32,837 nt of DNA from DASYZQ01 sp035946175 (GCA_035946175.1 DASYZQ010000027.1:1-32837); one strand, 5' to 3'. Shown: positions 23,654 through 30,817, counted from the first letter of the stretch. Made by a program: numbers and translations. The notes: a model not told the origin generated them from the sequence alone.

Positions 23654-24079
23654 TTATCTCCACACCTGATAATTCTTGGTTATTGTGTTGACTTTGTCAG
23701 TCTCTCCGAAGATGCCAATACCTAAGTAATCAATCTCGTCGTCATTTTTATTAGACAATATATCTACAATCTCTTGGTCGTCTGTAGTTTCAATCATCTC
23801 TCTTATGAAACTGTGATAGAGCAGCCCGGACTCTCTGACCTTGATCATTAGATTTGATAATTGGGTTGGCTTTGCTCTGAGCAAGATGATTGGATATTGA
23901 GAGTTTCGTGGATACTTAAAGTTATCTTTTGTCTCAAAAAAATCATCAGTGTCAAAGTCATCACCAAGTTGGTGACCTATATACGCTGAAATGTGAGCAA
24001 CAGTATTCAAAACCCGCCATTGCTCCAGTGCTTTATTAATAACGATAACAATCTTTTTTGAGAAGTCTTGTCGTTTCAC
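23654..24079 (-). CDS. DUF2000 family protein
   Basis: 141 residues. KKIVIVINKALEQWRVLNTVAH followed by SAYIGHQLG is the N-terminal signature of DUF2000, a small family with a peptidyl-tRNA hydrolase II-like fold. YPIILLRAKPTQLSNLMIKV and the late FGETDKVNTITKNYQVWR fit the rest of the fold. The biochemical role is not established. It starts with GTG, 8 bases after TATGAT (24093-24088 on the minus strand), without a ribosome site. Confidence 0.75.
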   Translation of the reverse strand: MKRQDFSKKIVIVINKALEQWRVLNTVAHISAYIGHQLGDDFDTDDFFETKDNFKYPRNSQYPIILLRAKPTQLSNLMIKVRESGLLYHSFIREMIETTDDQEIVDILSNKNDDEIDYLGIGIFGETDKVNTITKNYQVWR

Positions 24080-24100
24080 TCAGTATAATCATATCAACAA

Positions 24101-24170
24101 AAAGCTCCTCATAACAGGGGAGTTTAAGTGATATTGATGACCATCGTAGACGCTATCGCAGCTGAAATAA
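24101..24170 (-). repeat. Copy A of a short intergenic element
   Basis: Contains GCTATCGCAGCTGAA (24152-24166) and AGTTTAAG (24121-24128) next to a CTCC/GGAG hairpin that reads into TTTTT on the minus strand. It aligns over about 70-85 bases with copy B near 25.7 kb. It sits between divergent leaderless promoters. Confidence 0.45.
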
Positions 24171-24200
24171 TGTTTGACTCAGAACGGTTTATAGTTAGCA

Positions 24201-24209
24201 TGTTATATT
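24201..24209 (+). promoter_or_regulatory. Extended -10 promoter of the TfoX-like gene, leaderless
   Basis: TGt followed by TATATT (24204-24209), then 7 bases to the ATG at 24217. No ribosome site is present. Confidence 0.6.
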
Positions 24210-24216
24210 TAAGCAA

Positions 24217-24555
24217 ATGGCATATGACGAACATTTAGCAGAACAAATTCGCAATCAACTAGGACTTGCAGTTGATGTGACAGAAAAGAAAATGTTTGGC
24301 GGGCTGGCTTTTCTTATTAATGGCAATATGTGTATTGCTGCGAGCGGCCAAGGCGGACTATTGATAAGGGTTGATCCCAAGAAAACCAATAAAATCATAT
24401 CCTCCAATGCTGGCGCTGAGATTATGATTATGAGAGGGAAAGAAATGCTTGGTTGGCTGCGTATACGAAATAGAGACCTGGGCGAAAAGGAATTGGCTAA
24501 TTGGGTTAAGCTATCAACTTCTTTTGCAAGAAGCCTGCCGAAAAAGGAGGGTTAA
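24217..24555 (+). CDS. TfoX/Sxy N-terminal domain protein
   Basis: 112 residues that cover a TfoX N-terminal domain: MAYDEHLAEQIRNQLG, VTEKKMFGGLAFLINGNMCI, GLLIRVDPKK and MRGKEMLGWLRI. In Proteobacteria TfoX/Sxy controls competence genes, but stand-alone N-terminal domain proteins are widespread and their role is unknown. Competence control is tempting given the pilus locus nearby, but nothing in the sequence shows it. Confidence 0.85.
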   Translation: MAYDEHLAEQIRNQLGLAVDVTEKKMFGGLAFLINGNMCIAASGQGGLLIRVDPKKTNKIISSNAGAEIMIMRGKEMLGWLRIRNRDLGEKELANWVKLSTSFARSLPKKEG

Positions 24556-24585
24556 GTACGGTGCTATCACAACTATAATACTGTC
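24545..24585 (-). repeat. Copy D of the short intergenic element, shortened
   Basis: GCTATCACAACT (24563-24574) and GGTTAAG (24550-24556) match the same blocks of copies A and B, but the middle is missing. It directly follows the stop of the frameshifted small gene on the minus strand. Confidence 0.35.
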
Positions 24586-24593
24586 TGGGAAAT

Positions 24594-24793
24594 CTAATTT
24601 AGATCAAACTGTTCTCGGAGTTCATTAACCCCGTAGCTATCGGACAGTAACTTGATGCCATGCTTCTTGCAAGCCTCGCCGAAACCTTTTTATCGCCCTT
24701 CTCCAGCGATATCATTTTCTCAAACCACTTTTCGGTTCCAACAGGCATGAGTACTTCAACAACCGTTGCAGGTAAGCGATATGGGAAGACCAT
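24594..24793 (-). pseudogene. Small hypothetical gene with frameshift
   Basis: From the ATG at 24793 the frame reads MVFPYRLPATVVEVLMPVGT then EKWFEKMISLEKGDKK. In the A5 run (TTTTT on the plus strand, 24687-24691) adding one base lets it continue as GFGEACKKHGIKLLSDSYGV and NELREQFDLN, ending at 24594. Without it the frame ends in low-quality sequence at 24599. The joined product is about 66 residues, probably DNA- or RNA-related, but I recognise no family. The plus-strand frame over the same bases is its shadow. Confidence 0.5.
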
Positions 24794-24918
24794 CGTGGAC
24801 CAAATTCAGAACTATATAGTTATTTACAAAGAGAAGTTACGATTACTCAAGGCTCTTATTGTGATACTGAAACCATTACCAACGGATAGACCAGTTGTTC
24901 TTCATTAAAGGAGTTTAG

Positions 24919-24947
24919 GGTCGTAGCATCTAGGTCATGCTACGACC
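24919..24947 (-). terminator. Long hairpin after the epimerase gene
   Basis: GGTCGTAGCAT (24919-24929) and ATGCTACGACC (24937-24947) are perfectly complementary around a 7-base loop. The stem begins right after the TGA of the leftward epimerase gene. No T run follows, so it may protect the 3' end rather than terminate on its own. Confidence 0.55.
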
Positions 24948-24949
24948 TC

Positions 24950-25648
24950 TCAATCCTTCTTATGTGTTAATGGTGCTGAATATATGTCATTCGGTGCCCA
25001 TATTTGGCTATTTAAGTCATGCACTTCGCTCGTTTCTCTTCTAGATAGACCCCATAAAATGTGGTAATTATTTGGAATATTCGGTAGTTCAGGGCAAGAA
25101 TTTACTAGATCTACGCAGTCTCCATGGCTGAGCCATCCTTCTCCCAGCGGATATGGCTTGGTTTGGTCGGGTCGGTCAGCCTCATTTGGGCTTACCCACC
25201 CAAAGCGGACAGCAATTACGCCAAGTGCTTTATGCTGGGTATAGTAGCGGCCGAGCGCCTCAATGGCGACTTTAGCCGCCCCGTATGGGCTATCAGGTTC
25301 GGGTAATGAATAAGGAGAGCGGGGTATCTTAGGATACGTCGAGGGCATATCAGCATGGATAGAGCTAGCAACAATCACTCGATGAACTCCCGTTTCGAGT
25401 GCGGCCTGAAAAATATTTTGAGCCATTTGATAGTTATCAGGATCGGTACGAGCGCTTCTATAATGATCTTCTGAGTTATTCCATGCAAGGTGTACAACCG
25501 CTCTGCAGCCACTCATCCGTTCCCGCAGTTGATCGTAAGCTCGTGCATCATATTCAGGAAGATCAAAATCCCTTATGTGGTGCTGTAACCCTTCACATAA
25601 CACAGTCCCGATAACGCCGCTTGAACCTGTTATTAGGATTTCGCTCAC
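24950..25648 (-). CDS. NAD-dependent epimerase/dehydratase family protein
   Basis: 232 residues, an extended short-chain dehydrogenase. The nucleotide loop is ILITGSSGVIGTVL (4-17). An Asp follows in IRDFDLPEYD, and the central strand AVVHLAWN is present. The active-site motif is S..Y-G-A-A-K in PDSPYGAAKVAIEALG, with SSIHADMP as the preceding Ser strand. The C-terminal substrate lobe is short. UDP-sugar epimerases and uronate dehydrogenases share this layout, and the substrate is open. It starts with GTG 6 bases after TAAAAT on the minus strand, and 4 bases after a possible small ORF. Confidence 0.85.
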   Translation of the reverse strand: MSEILITGSSGVIGTVLCEGLQHHIRDFDLPEYDARAYDQLRERMSGCRAVVHLAWNNSEDHYRSARTDPDNYQMAQNIFQAALETGVHRVIVASSIHADMPSTYPKIPRSPYSLPEPDSPYGAAKVAIEALGRYYTQHKALGVIAVRFGWVSPNEADRPDQTKPYPLGEGWLSHGDCVDLVNSCPELPNIPNNYHILWGLSRRETSEVHDLNSQIWAPNDIYSAPLTHKKD

Positions 25649-25652
25649 ATAA

Positions 25653-25754
25653 TTATTTTACATATAGAAACTCCTCAAAAGAGAGGTTTAGGCGTTGGGC
25701 AATATTGGACTGCCAACGTGGGCCATCGCAACTGAAGTCAGGATGCGTGCTCAC
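25653..25754 (-). CDS. Possible 33-residue small protein
   Basis: GTG at 25754 opens VSTHPDFSCDGPRWQSNIAQ followed by RLNLSFEEFLYVK and stops 4 bases before the epimerase start. The frame is the same as that of the metallopeptidase gene upstream and follows its TAG after a few codons. The composition (Trp, Cys, amphipathic helix) looks coding. The same DNA is copy B of the short intergenic element, of which copies A and D keep only pieces of the frame (for example FSCDS). It could be a real peptide or the relic of a longer gene. Confidence 0.35.
   Translation of the reverse strand: MSTHPDFSCDGPRWQSNIAQRLNLSFEEFLYVK
25670..25740 (-). repeat. Copy B of the short intergenic element
   Basis: GCCATCGCAACTGAA (25722-25736), AATATTG (25701-25707) and GGTTTAGG (25685-25692) beside a CCTC/GAGG hairpin. 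These blocks occur in the same order in copy A. Confidence 0.45.
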
Positions 25755-25766
25755 AATTAGATGAAT

Positions 25767-27596
25767 CTACGTATCCTTTTTGGCCAATAGTTCTTTAACG
25801 GCAGGGTACATGAGTTGCCATGGCATATTGTCGGGCATCGTAATATTGTTTGTATCCACTAGGCCGTACTCGCGTAGTTCTACTAGGCTTGCTATAGTGA
25901 TGCCACCAACTAAGAGGAGTTTACGTGTCTGAGTATCAAGGCCACCGTATATAAGTTGCTGCTCAAGGTAATTGAGCGGCTGCGTGTTGGTGAGATGTGA
26001 GGTGTTTTGTGCAAACGCAAAGCCGCCCAATCTAAATACACGTCGTGCCCGATTAACGGCTTGGGCTGCGGCCCTGTCGGCTGGTATGTCGGATTCGCTT
26101 CGTAGGCTTTCGTAGTATGCCTGGACACACTCACCGAAACTACCTCCACGAGCTTTGATTTGAAGGTTCTTGTAGTAACCCATGCCTGAAACGTGGTCTC
26201 TCAACATACCGCTCAGTGCACCAAGCGCAGCGTTTTGCTGCCACATACCACCAGCTTCGGCCTGTTCGGAGGCGGCATCTAGACCAATTTTTTGTAAAAT
26301 CGCTAGCTCTCCCAGGGCACGCTTATTTTCATGCTGGAGTACATGTACAATCTCATGGTTGCCGACCGTAACGGCGGCCATGAGTGAAGTAAACTTTGCT
26401 GGGACTTTCATAATCCGCTGCCTGTCGTTTACTGCGAGACTCTTAAATTTATCGCTGACGATGATTTGCCACTTCCCATCTGCAGCAGGGCCAATTCGCT
26501 CGCTATCCCACTCAACGTCAGTGCTTAGTACACCATACATTCGCAGTACGGGAGCGAGAAGCTTGTCCCGGAAGGTTGTGCCGTCAATCATGGTGGACTT
26601 CAGGGACTCAGGGTCAATGTCCTCGTACATTTCCCTATCAGTCATAGTAATGCGGACCTCACTCGCATTAGCAACAAGGTCACCAGCTTGTGCGCTCAGC
26701 CACGTAAAATTGCCACGATCATCTTGAGCTACCCCGTAACGATACCGATCCATTCGTTGCAGAAAACCTGCGATTTTTGCGTCAGCTTGTCCATTAGAGA
26801 AGGCAGGTAAGATGTGTTCTAGGTTATTGATAGTCGAGATATGCGTTGTTTCACCGCTGGCGCGGTACTGTCCGAGTAGTTCATAGGCTTCTATGTAAGT
26901 ATCGGCTAGGAAACGATTAATACGTTGTCGATATTTGTCGACTAGGATGAGTTGAGCTTTAGACACGACCGGGTTGCTCTGGAGTGCCTGAGTTTGGATG
27001 TCAGCTTTAACTTGGCCAAGATAGGTCTTAAGCTGACGATAGCCATAAGCTTTGGTGACTAACACCTCAGGGTTCTTATAAACCTTCACCAATTGCATTG
27101 AAGGTAAATCTTCGCCCTGATACCCGTTTGCCTTAAATGCTTCTGTGAGCCGTTTCTCTTCGTAGCCCACACTATCTGCCTCAAGTTTGTCCAATACGCT
27201 CGATTCTATCGAGCTCGTATCCAGTGAAGCGAGCATGGTAGTAATTTCCGTTGGCGTCTTTATTTCGTCTAGCTGCACACCAAACAGTTCATGAAGGGCA
27301 GCTCTGCCTTCACTCGTCGTGAAGTAATTTATGCCGAGCTGGGAGCTGTTCACCTCCAACTCCCAGACTGCTTCCAACGGCTGTAGTGGAGTTCCTAGTG
27401 CATCTTGTCCCCGCTGGTATTCTGTGGCACTGGGAAATGCCACCTCATCTAACGAGGCATTGTAAAGGCTATGCTCAAAACCTATCACTTGCTGAAGTTC
27501 AGCATCTGTGAGTACCAGTTGTCTCGCCTCGAGATCAACAGCCTCTAAGTAAATACCTGGACGTGGAGGAAAAGGATAAAAAGGGGATGCACCCAT
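25767..27596 (-). CDS. DUF1704-like zinc metallopeptidase
   Basis: 609 residues from the ATG at 27596. The active site is HEIVHVLQHEN (His414 and His418 with Glu415, an HExxH site), followed by LGELAILQKIGLDAASEQAE and AGGMW, which supply a Glu for the third zinc ligand. This order resembles the DUF1704 family (HEIG.H...N then GL and a Glu motif), whose eukaryotic relatives are tubulin carboxypeptidases. The N-terminal 400 residues are mostly helical, with SSELG-like linkers, and not recognised. The chosen ATG is the second of a pair and lies 6 bases after an extended -10 box; a longer frame to 27638 exists. There is no signal peptide, so it probably acts in the cytosol. Confidence 0.6.
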   Translation of the reverse strand: MGASPFYPFPPRPGIYLEAVDLEARQLVLTDAELQQVIGFEHSLYNASLDEVAFPSATEYQRGQDALGTPLQPLEAVWELEVNSSQLGINYFTTSEGRAALHELFGVQLDEIKTPTEITTMLASLDTSSIESSVLDKLEADSVGYEEKRLTEAFKANGYQGEDLPSMQLVKVYKNPEVLVTKAYGYRQLKTYLGQVKADIQTQALQSNPVVSKAQLILVDKYRQRINRFLADTYIEAYELLGQYRASGETTHISTINNLEHILPAFSNGQADAKIAGFLQRMDRYRYGVAQDDRGNFTWLSAQAGDLVANASEVRITMTDREMYEDIDPESLKSTMIDGTTFRDKLLAPVLRMYGVLSTDVEWDSERIGPAADGKWQIIVSDKFKSLAVNDRQRIMKVPAKFTSLMAAVTVGNHEIVHVLQHENKRALGELAILQKIGLDAASEQAEAGGMWQQNAALGALSGMLRDHVSGMGYYKNLQIKARGGSFGECVQAYYESLRSESDIPADRAAAQAVNRARRVFRLGGFAFAQNTSHLTNTQPLNYLEQQLIYGGLDTQTRKLLLVGGITIASLVELREYGLVDTNNITMPDNMPWQLMYPAVKELLAKKDT

Positions 27597-27602
27597 CATA
27601 TT

Positions 27603-27611
27603 ATTATGACA
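27603..27611 (-). promoter_or_regulatory. Extended -10 promoter of the metallopeptidase gene
   Basis: On the minus strand TGt is followed by CATAAT (27608-27603). Two ATG codons come next; the second starts 6 bases after the -10 box, which fits a leaderless start. Confidence 0.55.
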
Positions 27612-27680
27612 TAAATACAAGTAGCACCCGCTAGCCATTCCTAGCGCGCTATTACCTGTGAATCCGTGACCTACCAGTAT

Positions 27681-27704
27681 TAGGCGTCGTAAACAAAACG
27701 CCTA
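27681..27704. repeat. Hairpin between divergent genes
   Basis: TAGGCGT (27681-27687) and ACGCCTA (27698-27704) are complementary around a 10-base loop. It lies in the gap of about 130 bases between the metallopeptidase and the small ORF before the PLD gene. Possible operator or transcript hairpin. Confidence 0.35.
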
Positions 27705-27730
27705 CAGAGAAGAGGAGCTATAAAACTTGA

Positions 27731-27865
27731 CTGGAGGGCCAGATTGCCGATTCGTGGCACACCCTCTACTCTGATCTACTCCTAATGTACGACAAGTTAA
27801 AGAGATTAGGAATAGCCTCTATTGACGGACAGATTACCTATCTTGAGGAGAACGGCAATGTTTAG
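27731..27865 (+). CDS. Possible small gene upstream of the PLD-like gene
   Basis: After a TGA at 27728 a 44-codon frame stays open and ends 8 bases inside the next gene (ATGTTTAG overlap). The only ATG is at 27785 and gives MYDKLKRLGIASIDGQITYL EENGNV, 26 residues; upstream in frame lie codons for DSWHTLYSDLL, which also look coding. The overlap suggests translational coupling to the PLD-like gene, and the GAGGAG at 27845-27850 inside it serves that gene. It may be the tail of a shortened gene. Confidence 0.35.
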   Translation: MEGQIADSWHTLYSDLLLMYDKLKRLGIASIDGQITYLEENGNV

Positions 27866-28340
27866 TCTCTTCAAGCACTCTGCGCCACCAGTTGATCTTC
27901 TGACCTCAAAACTTTACGACCAGGATACGTTCTATACGAGCTTCCTGAAAGATCTCAGTAACTGTCATAGCGAAGTCATCATCGAATGCCCTTTCATTAC
28001 TAGTCGTCGACTACGTATGCTAATGCCAACGTTAGAAAAACTGAAAGCCCGCAAGGTACGCATTGCCATCAACACCCGTGATCCAAGAACGCATGACGGT
28101 GAATACTGGCGTGACGATGCTCATGATGCCGTATCCAAACTACAGCATATGGGGGTACAAGTCCTTTACACCAGTGACCATCACCGTAAGCTAGCCATCC
28201 TTGATCGTAAAATACTCTACGAGGGCTCCCTCAACATCCTATCCCAAAACAATAGCAGTGAGATCATGCGTCGAATCGAGTCAGTGCAACTTGCCTGGCA
28301 GATGGCACGGTTCATCGGTATCGATAAGTATTTGAATTAG
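27858..28340 (+). CDS. Phospholipase D-like domain protein
   Basis: 160 residues from the ATG at 27858, which has GAGGAG 7 bases upstream. One HKD motif is visible, HHRKLAILDRKILYEGSLNI (HxK x4 D), followed by Gly-Ser in GSLNILSQNN. The early strand VIIECPFITSRRL is typical of PLD-like nuclease or helicase-associated domains. With a single motif it would act as a homodimer, as Nuc-type endonucleases do. The target (DNA, RNA or lipid) is unknown. It is followed 26 bases later by a small gene with its own ribosome site. Confidence 0.8.
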   Translation: MFSLFKHSAPPVDLLTSKLYDQDTFYTSFLKDLSNCHSEVIIECPFITSRRLRMLMPTLEKLKARKVRIAINTRDPRTHDGEYWRDDAHDAVSKLQHMGVQVLYTSDHHRKLAILDRKILYEGSLNILSQNNSSEIMRRIESVQLAWQMARFIGIDKYLN

Positions 28341-28366
28341 GCTCAATGGTATAGTAAGGAGTAATC

Positions 28367-28585
28367 ATGACAAAACAATACGAACTTAACGAAAAAGATA
28401 TAGATAGCGCTATTCGTTATCTAAAAACAATCGATCCCGAAAATGCTACACCTGAAATGGCTATAGCTTTCCTAGAACAACTGCAAGCGAGTGTTCATAT
28501 GATGTCGCATGCCAACCCGGAGTTGCTGGAGAAGATATATCAGGATCTAAAAGAGAAGAAACACAGGGGCCATCTTGCCACTTGA
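28367..28585 (+). CDS. Small helical hypothetical protein
   Basis: 72 residues, acidic and largely helical (NEKDIDSAIRYLKTIDPENA, EMAIAFLEQLQASVHMMS). AAGGAG lies 6-7 bases before the ATG. It ends 1 base before the stop of the methyltransferase gene on the other strand, so the two genes converge tightly. No family recognised. Confidence 0.7.
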   Translation: MTKQYELNEKDIDSAIRYLKTIDPENATPEMAIAFLEQLQASVHMMSHANPELLEKIYQDLKEKKHRGHLAT

Positions 28586-28586
28586 T

Positions 28587-29813
28587 TTATCGGCCGCGCT
28601 TGACTCGTGATACTGTCAGCAGGTAATCCTTGTCTTCTGTCTGACTGGTTTGCAAAACGTCGAAGTCATTCCGGTCAAGCTGCTGAGACACCTCTTCTGC
28701 GTTTTGGTGCCGATAACGCCAGAGTAGGATTGTGTCGTTCTTATTAAACTCAATGGTGCGCTCACCCTTTTCAAAAGCGAACCTTATAGTCAGCGCTACT
28801 TTGAGTCTAATGCGGATATATCGTTCACGTTGCTGCTCATCAAAGCCCATTTCGACGTCGTAGAATGACCCGTCTATATTGAGCAGATCGATTATCATTT
28901 TTGCCTTGGCATCAAGAGGTGGCAATTTCTTACCAATACCAAAATCGAAATACTGCCTTGCCGCTTCACTGTCCAATTTAAGGTTATATAGCAGCAGGTC
29001 ATTACGATTCATGCTGTCATGAATAATTTTAAATGCACCATCAGGTGATCTCAAATTTGCAAACGTGCCGCCCAGTGCGAGAACAAGGTTGATCGTAGCC
29101 TTGGCATCTTTTCCGATGGTATCTTCAACTAATAGTTCAGTAAATCGGTCATAGTTAATATCAGCCTCGTAATCCTCGAAGGATACACTAGAGCCAAACC
29201 AGTCTTGTATGTTATGTTTTGCAATTTCGAGCATCGAGGCACTTATGTCCACGGCAATGTACCGGCCCAACTTCTTCTGGTCAATCAGGTGCCGTAATAA
29301 TTCATTAACCGGTAGTGCATTACCAACGCCGACATCTATTACGTTAACCCGCTCATATCTAGAAAGAAGGTCATCAATATAGCCCTGATTTGTCCTCAAT
29401 TGCCTGATCGTTGTGTTCAAAAAATTAGGAACTTTTTCAGAAGCGAGCCGCTCAGCGTATCTATTCCAATAGTCTGCCCCACCATCGAAATAGCCATATT
29501 GGAAGGGAATTTCGTGACGTATGTCGAGATTAGAAGAGATATCGAAGATCTGTTGCTGATTGTAGAGTTCGTAGAACTCCGGCTTAGGTGAGATGACCTT
29601 AACACCGCGACTATTGCGAAACTTCCTCCGCTCACTCACGAGTTCCTTAATGAGCGCTATGTTGCTTGTTGTATTGGCTATCCATGCCCGACCATGCTCC
29701 TCATGAAGTTCTAAGCCCAACTTACCGTCCTTTGTTTCTCTGATCCAGTTGGTAACTGTTTTTTCGGATATATGGTAGGTTTCGGCTAGTTCGGCTTTTT
29801 TGAAATATAGCAT
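28587..29813 (-). CDS. HTH-fused EgtD-like methyltransferase
   Basis: 408 residues from the ATG at 29813 (a TTG at 29828 is less likely). Residues 1-30 form a MerR/excisionase-like helix-turn-helix: MLYFKKAELAETYHISEKTV then TNWIRE. The main domain is a SAM-dependent methyltransferase with motif I VIDVGVGNALPVN (about 158-170), AVDISASMLEIA and the strand LVLALGGTFANLRSPDGAF, which resembles the FLGGTxGN segment of histidine N-alpha-methyltransferases (EgtD, Methyltransf_33). The fusion with a DNA-binding domain is unusual for that family. It may be a regulator with a methyltransferase-like sensor, or an enzyme. It diverges from the HisC-like operon. Confidence 0.65.
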   Translation of the reverse strand: MLYFKKAELAETYHISEKTVTNWIRETKDGKLGLELHEEHGRAWIANTTSNIALIKELVSERRKFRNSRGVKVISPKPEFYELYNQQQIFDISSNLDIRHEIPFQYGYFDGGADYWNRYAERLASEKVPNFLNTTIRQLRTNQGYIDDLLSRYERVNVIDVGVGNALPVNELLRHLIDQKKLGRYIAVDISASMLEIAKHNIQDWFGSSVSFEDYEADINYDRFTELLVEDTIGKDAKATINLVLALGGTFANLRSPDGAFKIIHDSMNRNDLLLYNLKLDSEAARQYFDFGIGKKLPPLDAKAKMIIDLLNIDGSFYDVEMGFDEQQRERYIRIRLKVALTIRFAFEKGERTIEFNKNDTILLWRYRHQNAEEVSQQLDRNDFDVLQTSQTEDKDYLLTVSRVKRGR

Positions 29814-30158
29814 ACTAATGTTTATCAAACCTATAAAATACTATTGTATGTTTCCCCACGTGTGAGGTAACATAAAAATGAGCGATCGCTTTATCTGCTC
29901 CTACGAATGTTTCAGTTACTAAAGGTAACATTTGTGGGCCTTTTCTTCAAGTCGTATACGGCCAAGAGAGGAGTTAGTCTTCTCATGTACCTATTATATG
30001 ACTAAAGACTGTATTAGCAGGACTTTTACATATTTGACTTAAAATCAAGCATCACTGGGTGGAGTGTGTTTGACCCGCTAGTGGGAGAATATCTGACCTA
30101 GGGGTGCCTTAGTCTGCCGATCTGTAGGAGGATCGGTGGCCAAAGAAAGGACATTTTA
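29814..30158. other. Gene-free gap between divergent genes
   Basis: About 345 bases with no convincing gene. It contains AGGTAACAT twice (near 29866 and 29925), the palindrome AGCGATCGCT (29881-29890), the near-palindrome CCCGCTAGTGGG (about 30074-30085) and a stem CCGATC (30117-30122)/GATCGG (30131-30136) ahead of the next ribosome site. A TTGACT at 30034-30039 has no matching -10. This looks like a regulatory region for both sides. Confidence 0.4.
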
Positions 30159-30509
30159 ATGGGTAGTAAGCAGCTACATGATGACTGTCAGGAGAAAGCG
30201 CCGTTTAATGACTTTGACTTAGACATGAATGCGGCTCACCTTATCTCCGATTTACCTCGGCATAAGCATGCCAATCTCATCGGAAAGATAGAAATTAAAC
30301 CGAGTGAGCAACGCCGTGTGGGGCTAGGAAGCTTTACCGAAGATAAACCGGCCAAGGGTTTTTCAATTGAGCTAAATCCCGAGCCTACCCCGGCTGATTC
30401 GGTCGTTACGGAAGTATCAAGTCTAGGAACATCCAAGCGGTATAAGCTTGTGCTACATATCGCCAACTACGGGAGTAAGACGGTAAATGCTGGGGTATGG
30501 CAATTATGA
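30159..30509 (+). CDS. Hypothetical protein
   Basis: 116 residues, soluble, with a disordered acidic start and a beta-rich end, RYKLVLHIANYGSKTVNAGV then WQL. AAAGGA sits 7 bases before the ATG, and a hairpin lies just upstream in the leader. Its 3' end overlaps the next minus-strand frame by 6 bases. The C-terminal strand pattern looks conserved, but I cannot name a family. Confidence 0.65.
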   Translation: MGSKQLHDDCQEKAPFNDFDLDMNAAHLISDLPRHKHANLIGKIEIKPSEQRRVGLGSFTEDKPAKGFSIELNPEPTPADSVVTEVSSLGTSKRYKLVLHIANYGSKTVNAGVWQL

Positions 30510-30734
30510 CGGGTTATTTGGTTTATCTTGACTTTGTGGAGTTTGGTCGAAGTCGCCCATAAACGCAATGTGCCCAAGCGGTATCCCTTGTGGGATGAGC
30601 CCCTCGGGAATCGGTCGTGACTCTGCTACAAAGGCAGTCTCCAGCTCTATTGCGCGCAAATTCTCCAATTCTGCGTCAAGTGGTGCTGTTAGGCTTACAA
30701 ATTCACGACTATGTTCACCCTCAGGCATGACCAT
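30504..30734 (-). CDS. Small hypothetical protein
   Basis: 76 residues from the ATG at 30734 (30728 is also possible). MVMPEGEHSREFVSLTAPLD then a helix and IPEGLIPQGIPLGHIAFMGD. No motif is recognised. A possible -10 box, TACACT, lies a few bases upstream on the minus strand. It overlaps the end of the preceding gene on the opposite strand by 6 bases. Coding potential is only moderate. Confidence 0.4.
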   Translation of the reverse strand: MVMPEGEHSREFVSLTAPLDAELENLRAIELETAFVAESRPIPEGLIPQGIPLGHIAFMGDFDQTPQSQDKPNNPS

Positions 30735-30785
30735 AACAGTGTAGACAAGAAACACATATATCTGCAAAGGTCAGGGGATAGAGTA

Positions 30786-30791
30786 TATAAT
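30786..30791 (+). promoter_or_regulatory. -10 box of the aminotransferase gene
   Basis: A perfect TATAAT 26 bases before the GTG start at 30818, followed by AAAGG at 30806-30810 as ribosome site. No clear -35 box. Confidence 0.5.
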
Positions 30792-30817
30792 ACGCTAACT
30801 AATTTAAAGGCTTAAAA

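Noticed and set aside
23543..24202. 15-base sequence TTTATAGTTAGCATG present once on each strand (23557-23543 minus, 24188-24202 plus)
   Set aside because: About one 15-base match is expected by chance in a window of this size when both strands are compared. Its place near two promoters is noted but is not enough.
24660..24908. 82-codon plus-strand frame
   Set aside because: It is the complement of the frameshifted minus-strand gene at 24594-24793, whose repaired protein is far more convincing.
23654..29813. Integron-like cassette array
   Set aside because: Genes are in both orientations, no integrase is present, and only isolated GTTRRRY-like bases are found; no paired attC sites can be drawn.
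13491..29890. Three copies of GCGATCGC (about 13493, 18981 and 29882), as in the HIP1 repeat
   Set aside because: HIP1 is a cyanobacterial repeat present at high density; three copies in 33 kb are little above chance, and two are in coding sequence.
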